A stretch of DNA of 19,926 bases from Holophagaceae bacterium UBA692 (GCA_002297665.1 DBMS01000005.1:26159-46084), one strand, 5' to 3'. Positions 6,460-14,878 are shown, counted from the first letter of the stretch. Notes: a model not told the origin generated them from the letters alone. Made by a program: numbers and translations.

Positions 6460-8385
6460 CTATTCGAAGTCGGGGGCGTCCGGGACGTCGCTGCTCATGC
6501 GCTTGAGGGCGTCCTCGTTCTTCCAGATGCCGCCGTAGCGGCCGTAGAGGGAGCTGAAGCCGGGGCGCTTGCGTCCCTGCTCGGCCAGGGTCACCAGCTC
6601 GGCGGTGAGCAGCTTCTCGGCCACACCGGTCTGGAGGGACTCCACCAGGGCGCGCCGGGTCTCGAACGTGAGGGCGGCCGCGGGGGTGCGCTCCTTGATG
6701 CGGGCGACCCACAGCTTGCCGTCGGGGGTCCAGCAGGCGGGGGTGGCCTTGCCCGCGGGGGTCTCCAGGAGGGCCTTGCGGATGGCGGGGTGCTGGCCCA
6801 GCTCGGCCAGGCTCTGGATGGTCACAAGGTCCTTGGTCTCGGGCGTGCCCAGGGCCTTCAGGTCACCCGCGGCCTTGTCGGCCTTGGCCTTGAGGGCGGT
6901 GCGGGCTTCCTCCAGCTTCCAGGCCTCCAGCACCTTGGCCCGGATGTCGGCCAGGGGGGGCACGGCGACGGGAAGCTCCTCCTGCACGCGGAAGACGACG
7001 TAGGAATCGCCGGCCATGCGGATCTTGGAAACCTGGCCCACCTCGAGGCGGAAGGCTTCCCCGGCCAGGCCTTGGCTGCCGGGCAGCCCTTCCAGGCCCG
7101 CGGCGTCGGTGGCGGAAAGGGGCTTGCTGGTGGCGACCTTCATGCCCAGGTTCCGGGCGGGGGCGGCCAGGTCGCCGCGGTCGCCGGCGCGCTTACGCAG
7201 CTGCTCCAGCTTGTCCTTGGCCTTGGCGGCGAAGGCGTCCCGGGCGATCTGGGCGCGCAGGTCCTCCTTGACGGACTCGAAGGGCTTCTCGCGCCGGCCT
7301 TCCAGGCGGATGAGGTGCACGCCGAACTGGGTCTTCACGGGCTGGCTGATCTCGCCGGGCTTCAGGGCCGCCGCGGCGTCCGTGAAGGGCTTGACCATCT
7401 GGCCGGGGGCGAACCACCCCAGGTCCCCGCCCTTGCCCTTGGCGCTGGGATCCTCGCTCCAGGCCTCGGCGGCCTTGGCGAAGTCCTCGCCAGCCATGAG
7501 CTTGGCGCGCAGTTCCCCGGCCTTCTTGAAGGCCTCCCCGGCCTGGGATTCCGACTCGGCCTTGAAGAGGATGTGGCTGGCCTTGAGCTCGGTGTACTGC
7601 GCCTTGCGCGACTCGTACAGGGCCTTGACCTTGGCGTCGTCCACGGGGGCCAGGCCCAGGGAGGCCTGGTCCACGGCCACGTAGGCGATGACCCTGCGCG
7701 GGCCCTCCTGGAAGCGGGCGCCGGAATCCTTGAGGAAGGCCTGCAGCCTGGCCTCGCCGGGGTCCGCGACCGCGGCGGCGTCGGGGGACGCGGTGACGAA
7801 GTCGTAGCTGATCTTCTCGTTGCGGACCCGGTTCTCCAGCTCCACCCACGCCTGGTCGACGGGGACGCGGGAGGCGGCCTGGGCCACCAGCTTGCGCAGG
7901 CTGAGCTCGCTGGACAATTCGATCTCCCACTGCTTGAGGGAGGTGCCGTTCTCGCGCAGGACCGCGTTGATGTCGCCGGAAGGCTTGAGCTGGCCGTTGT
8001 CGTTCAGGAAGAGGGGGATGCTGCGCAGCCGGGCTTCCAGGGCCGCGCGCACCTCGGCGTCGGTGACGACGATGTCGTGGCGCTCGGCCAGTTCCAGGCG
8101 GAGCTGGTTGCTGATGAGGCTGTCCAGGGCCTGGCCCTGCAGCATGGGCATGAGGGTTTCGAGATTGGCCTGCTTGCCCATGCGCTTGAGATACTGGGCG
8201 ATCATGGAATCCACGTCCCGCTTCAGCACGTCCCGCCCGTAGACCCGCGCCAGGACGTTGTCCGGCGCGCCCGCGTTGGCGCCGCTGGGCGCGAGGTAGG
8301 CCACAAGGCCTAGCAGCACCACCATCATCACCACGGCCATGGGGGTCTGGTTGCCTTTGAACACTTGGCGGAAATTGCGAAGCAT
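6460..8385 (-). CDS. ppiD: PpiD/SurA-type peptidyl-prolyl isomerase, membrane-anchored
   Basis: A 641-residue periplasmic folding factor held in the inner membrane. Residues about 16-33 form a single transmembrane anchor after a short basic N-terminus, placing the rest outside the cytoplasm. Residues about 40-190 look like a SurA_N-type chaperone domain (VYGRDVLKRDVDSMI, then a helical run). Residues about 267-362 are a parvulin rotamase domain: KASHILFKAE, then KGGDLGWFAPGQMVKPF and TQFGVHLIRLEGR. About 380-641 is a helical, Lys/Ala-rich region of the kind seen in PpiD C-termini. Length and layout match PpiD (around 620 residues) better than SurA (around 430). GGAGAA precedes the ATG. It is divergent from def across 87 bp. 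Whether the parvulin domain is catalytically active cannot be told from sequence. Confidence 0.87.
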   Translation of the reverse strand: MLRNFRQVFKGNQTPMAVVMMVVLLGLVAYLAPSGANAGAPDNVLARVYGRDVLKRDVDSMIAQYLKRMGKQANLETLMPMLQGQALDSLISNQLRLELAERHDIVVTDAEVRAALEARLRSIPLFLNDNGQLKPSGDINAVLRENGTSLKQWEIELSSELSLRKLVAQAASRVPVDQAWVELENRVRNEKISYDFVTASPDAAAVADPGEARLQAFLKDSGARFQEGPRRVIAYVAVDQASLGLAPVDDAKVKALYESRKAQYTELKASHILFKAESESQAGEAFKKAGELRAKLMAGEDFAKAAEAWSEDPSAKGKGGDLGWFAPGQMVKPFTDAAAALKPGEISQPVKTQFGVHLIRLEGRREKPFESVKEDLRAQIARDAFAAKAKDKLEQLRKRAGDRGDLAAPARNLGMKVATSKPLSATDAAGLEGLPGSQGLAGEAFRLEVGQVSKIRMAGDSYVVFRVQEELPVAVPPLADIRAKVLEAWKLEEARTALKAKADKAAGDLKALGTPETKDLVTIQSLAELGQHPAIRKALLETPAGKATPACWTPDGKLWVARIKERTPAAALTFETRRALVESLQTGVAEKLLTAELVTLAEQGRKRPGFSSLYGRYGGIWKNEDALKRMSSDVPDAPDFE

Positions 8386-8425
8386 GGGTTCTCCATGGGC
8401 AGGCCATAGGCCAGGATCTTCTAGG

Positions 8426-8455
8426 TTATCAAAGGAATGCCGTTTGTCCTAAACT
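8426..8455 (+). promoter_or_regulatory. Possible sigma-70 promoter for def-fmt
   Basis: TTATCA (8426-8431) and TAAACT (8450-8455) are separated by 18 bp in the divergent ppiD/def gap. A start about 7 nt later would give a leader of some 10-15 nt containing the GAGGG site before the def ATG at 8473. Both boxes are weak matches and this is tentative. Confidence 0.3.
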
Positions 8456-8472
8456 GATTGACCGAGGGTGTC

Positions 8473-8973
8473 ATGGCCGTGCGACCAGTGCTCACCTGGG
8501 GCGATCCCAGGTTGAAGGTAAATTCAAGTGACGTGGGGGATTGGACGCCCGAGCTGGACCAGCTGGTGGCCGATCTCTTCGAGACGACGTACCACGAGGA
8601 AGGGCTGGGCATCGCGGCCCCCCAGGTGGGGGTGAACCTCAACATCGCGGTCATCGACACCTCCTGCGGCGCCGATCCCGCCGCCCGGATCGTCCTGATC
8701 AACCCTGAGGTCGTGAGGGAGGAGGGCTCCCAGGTGGGGCCGGAGGGCTGCCTTTCCATTCCCGGCATCCACGAGGTGCTGGAGCGGCCCATGAAGGTAT
8801 GGGTCAGGAACCGCACCCCGCGGGGCGACTGGGTGGAGCTGGAGGGCGAGGAGCTCCTGGCCCGGGCCTTCTGCCACGAGATCGACCACCTGCGGGGCCG
8901 GCTCTTCGTGGAATACTTCGGGCCCGTCAAGCGCCAGATCATCCAGCGGAAGTACGCGAAGTCGAGGGCCTGA
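8473..8973 (+). CDS. def: Peptide deformylase
   Basis: Removes the formyl group from the N-terminal methionine of nascent proteins at the ribosome exit. All three family motifs are intact in the 166-residue protein: GLGIAAPQ (44-51), EGCLS (91-95) with metal ligand Cys93, and HEIDH (135-139) with metal ligands His135/His139 and catalytic Glu136. I choose the ATG at 8473, giving MAVRPVLTWGDPRL, because GAGGG lies 5 nt upstream and family members begin close to this point. An in-frame TTG at 8458 would add five residues and has no clear ribosome-binding site. The C-terminus (PVKRQIIQRKYAK) matches the usual helix. fmt follows after 3 nt, the classic arrangement. Confidence 0.97.
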   Translation: MAVRPVLTWGDPRLKVNSSDVGDWTPELDQLVADLFETTYHEEGLGIAAPQVGVNLNIAVIDTSCGADPAARIVLINPEVVREEGSQVGPEGCLSIPGIHEVLERPMKVWVRNRTPRGDWVELEGEELLARAFCHEIDHLRGRLFVEYFGPVKRQIIQRKYAKSRA

Positions 8974-8976
8974 CCC

Positions 8977-9909
8977 GTGCGCGCGGCCTTCCTGGGAACC
9001 CCTGCGGCGGCCGTGCCCGCCCTGCGCGCCCTGGCGGGCGCCCGGAGCGTGGCCGCGGTGTACTGCAACCCGGACAGGCCCCAGGGCCGGGGCCGCCGCC
9101 TGGAGGCTCCGCCGGTCAAGCGGGCCGCCCTGGAACTGGGCCTGCCGGTGCACCAGCCCCTTTCCTGGAAGGATCCCGCCACCCGGGAGACCTGGGAGGC
9201 GCTGGGCGTCGACCTGGCCGTGGTGGTGGCCTACGGGCACATCCTGCCCCGGTGGATGCTGGACGGTTGCCGCCTGGGCGCGTGGAACCTCCACTTCTCC
9301 CTCCTGCCCCGCTGGCGGGGGGCCGCCCCGGTGAACCACGCCATCCTCGCCGGCGACCCGGAGACGGGAGTGGGCCTCATGCGCATCACGCCCGGCCTGG
9401 ACGAAGGCCCCGTGCTGGCCCAGACCCGGCGGCCCATCGGGCTGACAGACACCGCGGACGCCCTCCTGGAAACGCTGGCCCAGGATGCCGCCGCCCTGCT
9501 CCTGGACCACCTTCCCGGCCTGGAGGCGGGCACCGCCCTTCCCGTCCCCCAGGACGGCGCGGGCGCCACCAATGCAACCAAGCTCCACAAGGGCATGGCG
9601 CCCCTGGACCCCACCCTTCCCGCCCTGCGCCTGCACCGTCAGGTCAGGGGCCTCCACCCCTGGCCCGGCGCCGAGCTGTCCTTCCGGGACACCACCCTCA
9701 AGGTGTGCGCCGTGGGGAACCTGCGCCCGGACGGGGCCCCGGCGGGCACCCTGGCCTGGAACCGGGACGGGGCCTGGCTCACGGCCGGGGACGGCACGGC
9801 CCTGGAGCTCACGCTCCTGCAGCGCCCGGGCAAGCCGGTGCAGCCCGCGGCCCAGGCCCTGCAACCCTGGGGCGCCTCGGGATCGGGCCCTACACGCCGA
9901 ACGGTTTGA
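8977..9909 (+). CDS. fmt: Methionyl-tRNA formyltransferase
   Basis: Transfers a formyl group from 10-formyltetrahydrofolate to Met-tRNA(fMet). The 310 residues are near the family norm. The N-terminal FLGTPAAAVPALRAL is the Rossmann start. The active-site segment is NLHFSLLPRWRGAAPVN (104-120) with catalytic Asn104 and His106, followed by GLDEGPVLAQ with catalytic Asp142. The C-terminal OB-like tRNA-binding domain (from about 205) is present (VRGLHPWPGAEL) but ends in a low-similarity tail. The start is GTG, with GAGGG 8 nt upstream inside the end of def; gap to def is 3 nt, so translation is probably coupled. The last 20 nt overlap the end of phhB on the opposite strand. Confidence 0.97.
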   Translation: MRAAFLGTPAAAVPALRALAGARSVAAVYCNPDRPQGRGRRLEAPPVKRAALELGLPVHQPLSWKDPATRETWEALGVDLAVVVAYGHILPRWMLDGCRLGAWNLHFSLLPRWRGAAPVNHAILAGDPETGVGLMRITPGLDEGPVLAQTRRPIGLTDTADALLETLAQDAAALLLDHLPGLEAGTALPVPQDGAGATNATKLHKGMAPLDPTLPALRLHRQVRGLHPWPGAELSFRDTTLKVCAVGNLRPDGAPAGTLAWNRDGAWLTAGDGTALELTLLQRPGKPVQPAAQALQPWGASGSGPTRRTV

Positions 9910-10135
9910 CCGCCTCGTCGAAGCGGGCCGCGAGGGTGTGGTCCTTCTCCGTCACGCGCCCGGCGTCGTGGGTGGTGAGGGTGATGCGGACGTAGCCCCA
10001 CCCGAAGGCGATGTCCGGATGGTGGTTCATGGCCTCGGCGGGGGCCACCAGGCGGCTGACGATATTGAACGCCGTCATGAAATCGGGGGTGCGGATCTCC
10101 CGCACGAGGCTGTTGTCCTTCTCGGTCCAGGTCAT
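9890..10135 (-). CDS. phhB: Pterin-4a-carbinolamine dehydratase
   Basis: An 81-residue enzyme that dehydrates 4a-hydroxytetrahydrobiopterin, so the pterin cofactor used by PhhA can be reduced and reused. The family signature is clear: EAMNHHPDI (34-42) with the paired active-site histidines His38/His39, Trp46 and Tyr48, then TTHDAGRVTEKD supplying the later His and Asp. Length is a little shorter than the usual 95-110 residues, missing part of the N-terminal helix. The ATG overlaps the phhA stop in ATGA, a strong sign of translational coupling and of shared function. It is easily overlooked because its reading frame stays open far upstream inside phhA. Confidence 0.92.
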   Translation of the reverse strand: MTWTEKDNSLVREIRTPDFMTAFNIVSRLVAPAEAMNHHPDIAFGWGYVRITLTTHDAGRVTEKDHTLAARFDEAVKPFGV

Positions 10136-11682
10136 GGATCCTCCGGGTCGTCGAGTTCTTGTGAGGCGGCGGGGGTGAGAAGTTCCTCCACGTCCTGGGC
10201 CAGGAGCCAGTCGCCGGGAAAGGCCGCCAGGGCCGCCCGGATCTCCCGCAGGCGCGCCGGGGGGGCCTCTCCGCGCGCGCGCATGTCCCGCACCTCCTCG
10301 TAGAGGGCGGCGAGCTCCGGGGCCAGGGACCCGGCCTTGCGTTGCCGTGCCAGGCGTTCGGCCTCCCCCGGGGGGCCGTCGCCGAAGTGCCGGTCCCAGG
10401 CTTCGGGGTCGGCCGGACCGCCGGCCACGCTGGGGAGTTTGCCGGCCAGGAAGAGCAGCGCCCGCGTGGGCAGGTCCAGGGGCCCGGCCGCGGTGGATCC
10501 CTTGAGGTCGATGGCCTCGTCTCCGCCCGGCCTGAACCCGGTCAGCCGCACCCCGCCGGGCAGGTCCAGGGCGAAGGGCCCCGACCCGGGCAGCGCCCCA
10601 GCGCCGAAGGCCACCAGGGCCTGACCCAGCCAGGGAGGCCCCAGGGCCTGCCCGCCCCGGGAGACCAGCACCGGTCCGTCCAGGCCCACGATGCCCGCCA
10701 CCCGGCGGGCCACCCGACCGGTGATCTCCAGACCGGTGTCCAGCACGAGGTGGTTGACCGTGCCCGAGCGCAGGGCCTCCCGGAGCCCGTGGAGGCCGCC
10801 GCGCTTCCAGCTGAGCGTGGCCTCGAAGGCGTCCAGCACCTCGAAGAGGTGCCCGAAATCCCGGGCGACGTAGAGCCTGGGCTGCATGGAGGTGATGTCG
10901 AAGTCCCGGTCCACGCAGTCCAGGGAGAGAGGGACCTTCTCCACCTCCGGGGTGAGGCAGTGCGCGGCCTCGCCCAGGGAGCTGAGGAGGCCGGCGCCGT
11001 AGATGCGCGGATCCTCCAGGCTCCCCACGAGGCCGTACTCCGCCGTCCACCAGTAGAGGCGGCTGGCGCGCGCGCTTTCGCTCACGTAGGTCCGGCTGGC
11101 CTGGGCCGCTTCCAGCCGGGCCTGGGCCAGGGCCTCGTCCCCGGGGGTGCTGGCGGGGTCCTCCTTCACCACGCTGAGGTGGCGCACCGCCTCGTACACG
11201 GCCTGGTCCTCGCGGCTGGCGATGGCCTTGAAGCCCGCGACCCCGCAGCGCTTGACGTAGGCCGCGTAGTGGGGGTCGGCGAGGATGGGCGCGTGGCCCG
11301 CGCTCTCGTGGACGATGTCGGGGGCCGGGGTGTAGGCGATGTGGTCCGCGGAGCGGATGTCGGCCGCGATGGCCAGCACGCCCAGGGACTGCATCTCCGT
11401 GAAGACCGCCGGCGGGATGAACCCCCGCACCCCCACGGCGCGCCAGCCGATGCGGGACAGCCGCGCGTCCATTTCCTCCAGGCTGGGAATGGATTCCACG
11501 CCGATCCCCGCCGCCGCGAGCCCCTCCAGGTAGCTGGGGTGGGCGCGGTCCTTCAGGTGGGCCGTGAGGCGGGTGAGGATGTGGCGCCACACGGCCTGGT
11601 CCCGGGGGGTGTAGTCCCCGTAGTCCTGGGGCACGACGTAGCGCGCCAGGTGGGGGGGAAGGAGGGTTTCGGGAGTGGCCAT
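10132..11682 (-). CDS. phhA: Pterin-dependent aromatic amino acid hydroxylase, long form (phenylalanine 4-monooxygenase)
   Basis: Predicted to hydroxylate phenylalanine to tyrosine using Fe(II), O2 and a tetrahydropterin. The facial triad is intact: PDIVHESAGHAPIL (121-134) supplies His125 and His130, and YWWTAEYGL (210-218) supplies Glu215. LYGAGL-like IYGAGLLSS and the preceding segments fit the catalytic fold. No N-terminal ACT regulatory domain is seen. The 516 residues exceed the short proteobacterial PhhA (about 260-300) by a C-terminal extension from about residue 300 onward. This resembles the long bacterial aromatic hydroxylases, but I cannot assign a domain to it. GAGG lies 6 nt before the ATG. 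It sits 56 nt after the TPR gene and overlaps phhB by 4 nt. Substrate (Phe versus Trp) is inferred; Phe is favoured by common context with phhB. Confidence 0.9.
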   Translation of the reverse strand: MATPETLLPPHLARYVVPQDYGDYTPRDQAVWRHILTRLTAHLKDRAHPSYLEGLAAAGIGVESIPSLEEMDARLSRIGWRAVGVRGFIPPAVFTEMQSLGVLAIAADIRSADHIAYTPAPDIVHESAGHAPILADPHYAAYVKRCGVAGFKAIASREDQAVYEAVRHLSVVKEDPASTPGDEALAQARLEAAQASRTYVSESARASRLYWWTAEYGLVGSLEDPRIYGAGLLSSLGEAAHCLTPEVEKVPLSLDCVDRDFDITSMQPRLYVARDFGHLFEVLDAFEATLSWKRGGLHGLREALRSGTVNHLVLDTGLEITGRVARRVAGIVGLDGPVLVSRGGQALGPPWLGQALVAFGAGALPGSGPFALDLPGGVRLTGFRPGGDEAIDLKGSTAAGPLDLPTRALLFLAGKLPSVAGGPADPEAWDRHFGDGPPGEAERLARQRKAGSLAPELAALYEEVRDMRARGEAPPARLREIRAALAAFPGDWLLAQDVEELLTPAASQELDDPEDP

Positions 11683-11738
11683 TGAAGCCTCGCACTCCCT
11701 AAAGATAGAGTCTCAGCCTCAGGATCGGGCCGGATTTC

Positions 11739-14402
11739 TCACTGCATCATACGGGCCACGTCCCGGTAGTCCGGGTCCAGGCCGGCCACGATGCGGAATT
11801 CCTCGAGGGCCTCGTCCTTGCGCCCCTTCTCCAGGAGCAGGACGCCCAGGTCGTAGTGGAGTCCCAGGGCGTCCTCCGGCGGGAAGCCCGGGGCGTCGAT
11901 GCCCTGGCGGAGCCAGGCCGCGGCGGCGTCGGCGTCGTTCTGGGCCAGTTCGCAGATGGCGAGCATGGAGCAGCACTCCAGGGTGCGCTCGGGGTCGCGC
12001 ATGGCCTTCTTGAACTCCTCGATGGCGGGCTCCAGCAGGAGCATCTCCTTGTAGGCGATGCCCAGGTTGTAGTGGGTGTCGTAGTCGTCGCCCTTGACCT
12101 GCTGCTCCACCCCCTCGCGGAAGGCGTTGAACAGCTCGTCCACGCTCTGGATCTTCTCCACCACGTTGGTGGCGTCGTGCATCTCCTCGCCTTCGCCGGA
12201 TTCCAGGAGGGCGTCGCCCAGCACGTCGGAAAGGTCGAAGAAGGAGTGCTCGAAATCCTTCTCGGACAGAACCTCGGCCCCGGCCTTCTTGCCCAGGCGC
12301 TGCAGGGCGGTCTCGGCCTGGTCCAGCCGCCTGAGCAGCTCGGGGTGGCGGGGATGGATCTGGAGGGCGCACTCGATCTCGATCTTGGCTTCCTCCGGGC
12401 TCCCGTAGTCCAGCTGGAAGTCGATGTCGGAAAGGGATGCGGCCAGGTCCGCGCTCACCTCCACGGGCTCGGCGGCGGGCGGTTCCGTGGGGAACGGCAG
12501 GGGCTCCAGTTCCAGGGGGGGCAGCTCCTCGGCTCCGGCGGCGGTGATCTCGGACCACTCGTACTCGGGCTGGCTGGGATAGGCTCCGGTGGTGGCCGCC
12601 GGAGGCTCGGGCTGGGGCGGGGGCTCCAGGGCCTCCCAGGCGGGAATGTCGAAGCCCGCCAGGAAGGGCTCGGGGGCGGGCGGAAGCTCCAGGGCCTCGA
12701 TGGGCTGGATGGGCTCGGGGACCATGGGCACCCCGGGCCGGGCCCGGTCCAGGTCCAGGGCGATGGGGACGATCTCCTGGATGGGCTCCAGCTCCAGGGG
12801 GATCACCGGCAGCTCCTCCACAGGCGCCGGCAGCGCGATGGGCGGGGCCGCGGGGCGGGGCTGGGCCTCCATGAGGCCGAGGTTGCGCCGGTACAGGCGG
12901 GTGGAGCCCGGGAAGATGGCTTCGGCCAGGTCCAGAAGCTCCACCGCCAGGGCCTTGTGCCCCAGCTCCGAAAGCTTCTCGGCCTGCTTGACGTAATGCA
13001 TCTGGACCTTGCTGAGGACCCCGGTGCCCCGGTGGATCTCGGCGATGCGCACGATGGCGTTGTAGTTGGCCGGGTCCAGGTCGAGGATCCGGTTGTAGGT
13101 CTCCTGGGCCCGGTCCATGAAGCGGTTCTTCAGGGCATGCTCGGCGTCCCGTTCCAGCTGCTGGATCTGCATGCGCCGGGCCACGTCCACGTCCGAATGC
13201 TCGGAAGGGGCCTCGGCGCCGGCGCCGTAGGTGGCCGTGGGCGGGGCCGTGGAGGCCATGACCGCGGGGGCCTCGTCCAGGTCCTTGACGCCCATGCCGG
13301 TGAGCTGGGCGCGGAGCTGGCCCGCAACCTCCTCGTCGTCCTTGGACAGGGCGAAGGCGTAGGCCCGGCGCAGGTGCTCCACCTGCTCGACCCGGTTCCC
13401 GGACTGGTGGGCGATGTCGGCCAGCTGGATCCAGGCCTCGGCGTTGAGGGCGCCGTGCAGACCGCTGCGCAGGGCCTTGGCCGCGGCCTCGCCCAGGCCG
13501 CGCCGGCCGAATTCGCGTCCGATGGGCTTGAAGAGCTTCAGGGCCTCGGCGATGTTCCCGCCCCGCACCATCTCCCGCAGGGCGCGCTCGGCCAGGACCA
13601 GGGACTTCTCGGGAAGCTGGGGCACCTCGCAGAGGGCCTCCAGGGCCCGGTCCGGCGCCTTGGACTGGAGTTCCACCTCGGCCAGCGCGTCCAGGAGTTC
13701 CGGGGAGCGGGGGTTGGCCGCGAGGCCCTCCCTCAGGTGGGCGGCGGCGGCGGCAAGGTCCTTCTGGATCACCGAAAGGCGCGACTGGGTGAGGAACACC
13801 TGGGGGGTGGACACCATGGTCTTGGCCCGCTCCAGGATCTGGCCGGCCTCCACGTGCATCTGCTCCAGGGCCAGGGCCTCGGCGACCTCCAGGTAGATGG
13901 CGGCGGCCTTTTCCCGCATGCCCTCCTTGTTGTAGAGGTCGGCCAGCTTCACCTTGTTCTTGAGGTTCTTGGGGTCCAGGTCCACGACCTTGGCGAACTC
14001 CTCCAGGGCGCGCTTGAGAAGACCCTTCTTGGTGAAGGACTCCGCCACCTCGATGTGGATCTGGATGGCGTCCTTGATCATGTTGGTCTGGCGGTACAGC
14101 TCGGCCAGCCGCTCGCAGATATCCAGGTCCTCGGGCGCCGTGCGGTGGGCCTTCTTGAACACGGCGCTGGCCTTGGCGTTGAAGCCGCCCCGCTCGAAGC
14201 CCATGCCCGCGCGCTTGAACATCTCGATGGCTTCGGGGACCTTGCCCGCCTGCAGGTAGGCGTCCCCCACCCGGTTCATGAGGTTGAAGTCGTCGGGCTT
14301 GTCATCGATGAGCTTGAGGAACTCGTCAATGGCGCGATCGAGCCGGCCCTGGCCCATGAAGGTCTCGGCCTGCTTCTGGATCTTGGCTCGGTCAATGGCC
14401 AT
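11739..14402 (-). CDS. Large tetratricopeptide-repeat protein with Pro-rich linker
   Basis: An 887-residue protein with no signal peptide or membrane segment, so probably cytoplasmic. Residues 1-370 are a TPR superhelix (for example LDRAIDEFLKLIDDKPDDF, ALEEFAKVVDLDPKNLKNKV). Residues about 375-408 are a short linker, and about 409-510 a second TPR block (AQETYNRILDLDPANYNAIV). Residues 512-650 are a Pro/Glu/Leu-rich low-complexity linker with recurring L-E-P and P-I-Q type units. A helical stretch follows (652-705), then an acidic segment containing FFDLSDVLGDALL, and a final TPR block at 750-885 (DTHYNLGIAYKEMLLLEPAI). TPR proteins of this layout occur widely in Acidobacteriota and Deltaproteobacteria, sometimes linked to pili or motility. 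Nothing nearby supports such a role, so function is unknown beyond protein-protein scaffolding. GAGG precedes the ATG by 6 nt. Confidence 0.85.
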   Translation of the reverse strand: MAIDRAKIQKQAETFMGQGRLDRAIDEFLKLIDDKPDDFNLMNRVGDAYLQAGKVPEAIEMFKRAGMGFERGGFNAKASAVFKKAHRTAPEDLDICERLAELYRQTNMIKDAIQIHIEVAESFTKKGLLKRALEEFAKVVDLDPKNLKNKVKLADLYNKEGMREKAAAIYLEVAEALALEQMHVEAGQILERAKTMVSTPQVFLTQSRLSVIQKDLAAAAAHLREGLAANPRSPELLDALAEVELQSKAPDRALEALCEVPQLPEKSLVLAERALREMVRGGNIAEALKLFKPIGREFGRRGLGEAAAKALRSGLHGALNAEAWIQLADIAHQSGNRVEQVEHLRRAYAFALSKDDEEVAGQLRAQLTGMGVKDLDEAPAVMASTAPPTATYGAGAEAPSEHSDVDVARRMQIQQLERDAEHALKNRFMDRAQETYNRILDLDPANYNAIVRIAEIHRGTGVLSKVQMHYVKQAEKLSELGHKALAVELLDLAEAIFPGSTRLYRRNLGLMEAQPRPAAPPIALPAPVEELPVIPLELEPIQEIVPIALDLDRARPGVPMVPEPIQPIEALELPPAPEPFLAGFDIPAWEALEPPPQPEPPAATTGAYPSQPEYEWSEITAAGAEELPPLELEPLPFPTEPPAAEPVEVSADLAASLSDIDFQLDYGSPEEAKIEIECALQIHPRHPELLRRLDQAETALQRLGKKAGAEVLSEKDFEHSFFDLSDVLGDALLESGEGEEMHDATNVVEKIQSVDELFNAFREGVEQQVKGDDYDTHYNLGIAYKEMLLLEPAIEEFKKAMRDPERTLECCSMLAICELAQNDADAAAAWLRQGIDAPGFPPEDALGLHYDLGVLLLEKGRKDEALEEFRIVAGLDPDYRDVARMMQ

Positions 14403-14455
14403 TGCGCGCCTCTGGAATGCGGACCGGAAGGAACTCCCGGTGGCTCAAGGATGGA

Positions 14456-14878
14456 TCAAGCGTTGAGGTTGCGCACCGTGAAAGCGTGCGGCAGGAGGTC
14501 GGCCAGGCTGTGGAGGGTCCGGTGGTGCCGGTTCACCAGCAGGATGGGCAGGTCGTCGGCGAACTCCGCCAGCACCTGGCGGCAGGCGCCGCAGGGGGGC
14601 GTGAGGGTGGGGGATTCGGTGACCACCACCAGGGCCTTCAATTCCCCGGGTTTCATGCCCTGGGCCACCGCGGCGCAAATGGCGGTGCGCTCGGCGCACA
14701 GGGAGGAGGGGTAGGCCGCGTTCTCGACGTTGCAGCCGGAGACGATCCCGCCTCCGGCGCGGAGGAGGGCCGCACCCACGTGGAAGGTGGAATAGGGGGC
14801 GTGGGCATGCTCCCAGCCCTTCCATGCCGCCTCCACCAGGGCGTCCCATGCGTGGGACTGGGGGTCGTTGAAGTACAT
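14456..14878 (-). CDS. cdd: Cytidine deaminase
   Basis: Deaminates cytidine and deoxycytidine to uridine forms in pyrimidine salvage. The 140-residue length matches the small homotetrameric class. Zinc ligands are Cys61 (in SSLCAERTA), Cys96 and Cys99 (in PPCGACRQV), with catalytic Glu63. The substrate-binding FHVGAALL (32-39) and GCNVENAAYPSS (48-59) are canonical. I place the start at the ATG at 14878 because GAGG lies 5 nt before it. An in-frame TTG at 14902 would add eight residues without a comparable site. It follows the DUF58 gene by 30 nt and precedes the TPR gene by 53 nt, but neither neighbour is related in function. Confidence 0.96.
   Translation of the reverse strand: MYFNDPQSHAWDALVEAAWKGWEHAHAPYSTFHVGAALLRAGGGIVSGCNVENAAYPSSLCAERTAICAAVAQGMKPGELKALVVVTESPTLTPPCGACRQVLAEFADDLPILLVNRHHRTLHSLADLLPHAFTVRNLNA

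Noticed and set aside
4085..6712. An 875-codon minus-strand open frame across asparaginase, serS and the dehydrogenase
   Set aside because: Arg/Pro/Gly/His-rich translation without motifs, spanning both coding and antisense regions; a shadow frame.
5242..8313. A 1023-codon plus-strand open frame over serS, the dehydrogenase and ppiD
   Set aside because: It crosses three well-supported genes in other frames and its translation is low-complexity Gly/Leu/Ala/Gln with no recognisable domain; a high-GC artefact.
8458..8472. TTG at 8458 as the start of def
   Set aside because: It would add MTEGV before the canonical N-terminus and has no Shine-Dalgarno, whereas the ATG at 8473 has GAGGG 5 nt upstream.
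11856..14714. A 952-codon plus-strand frame antisense to the TPR gene and cdd
   Set aside because: Repeats of Gly-Leu-Gln-Gly type arise from antisense of TPR codons; no start signal or domain.
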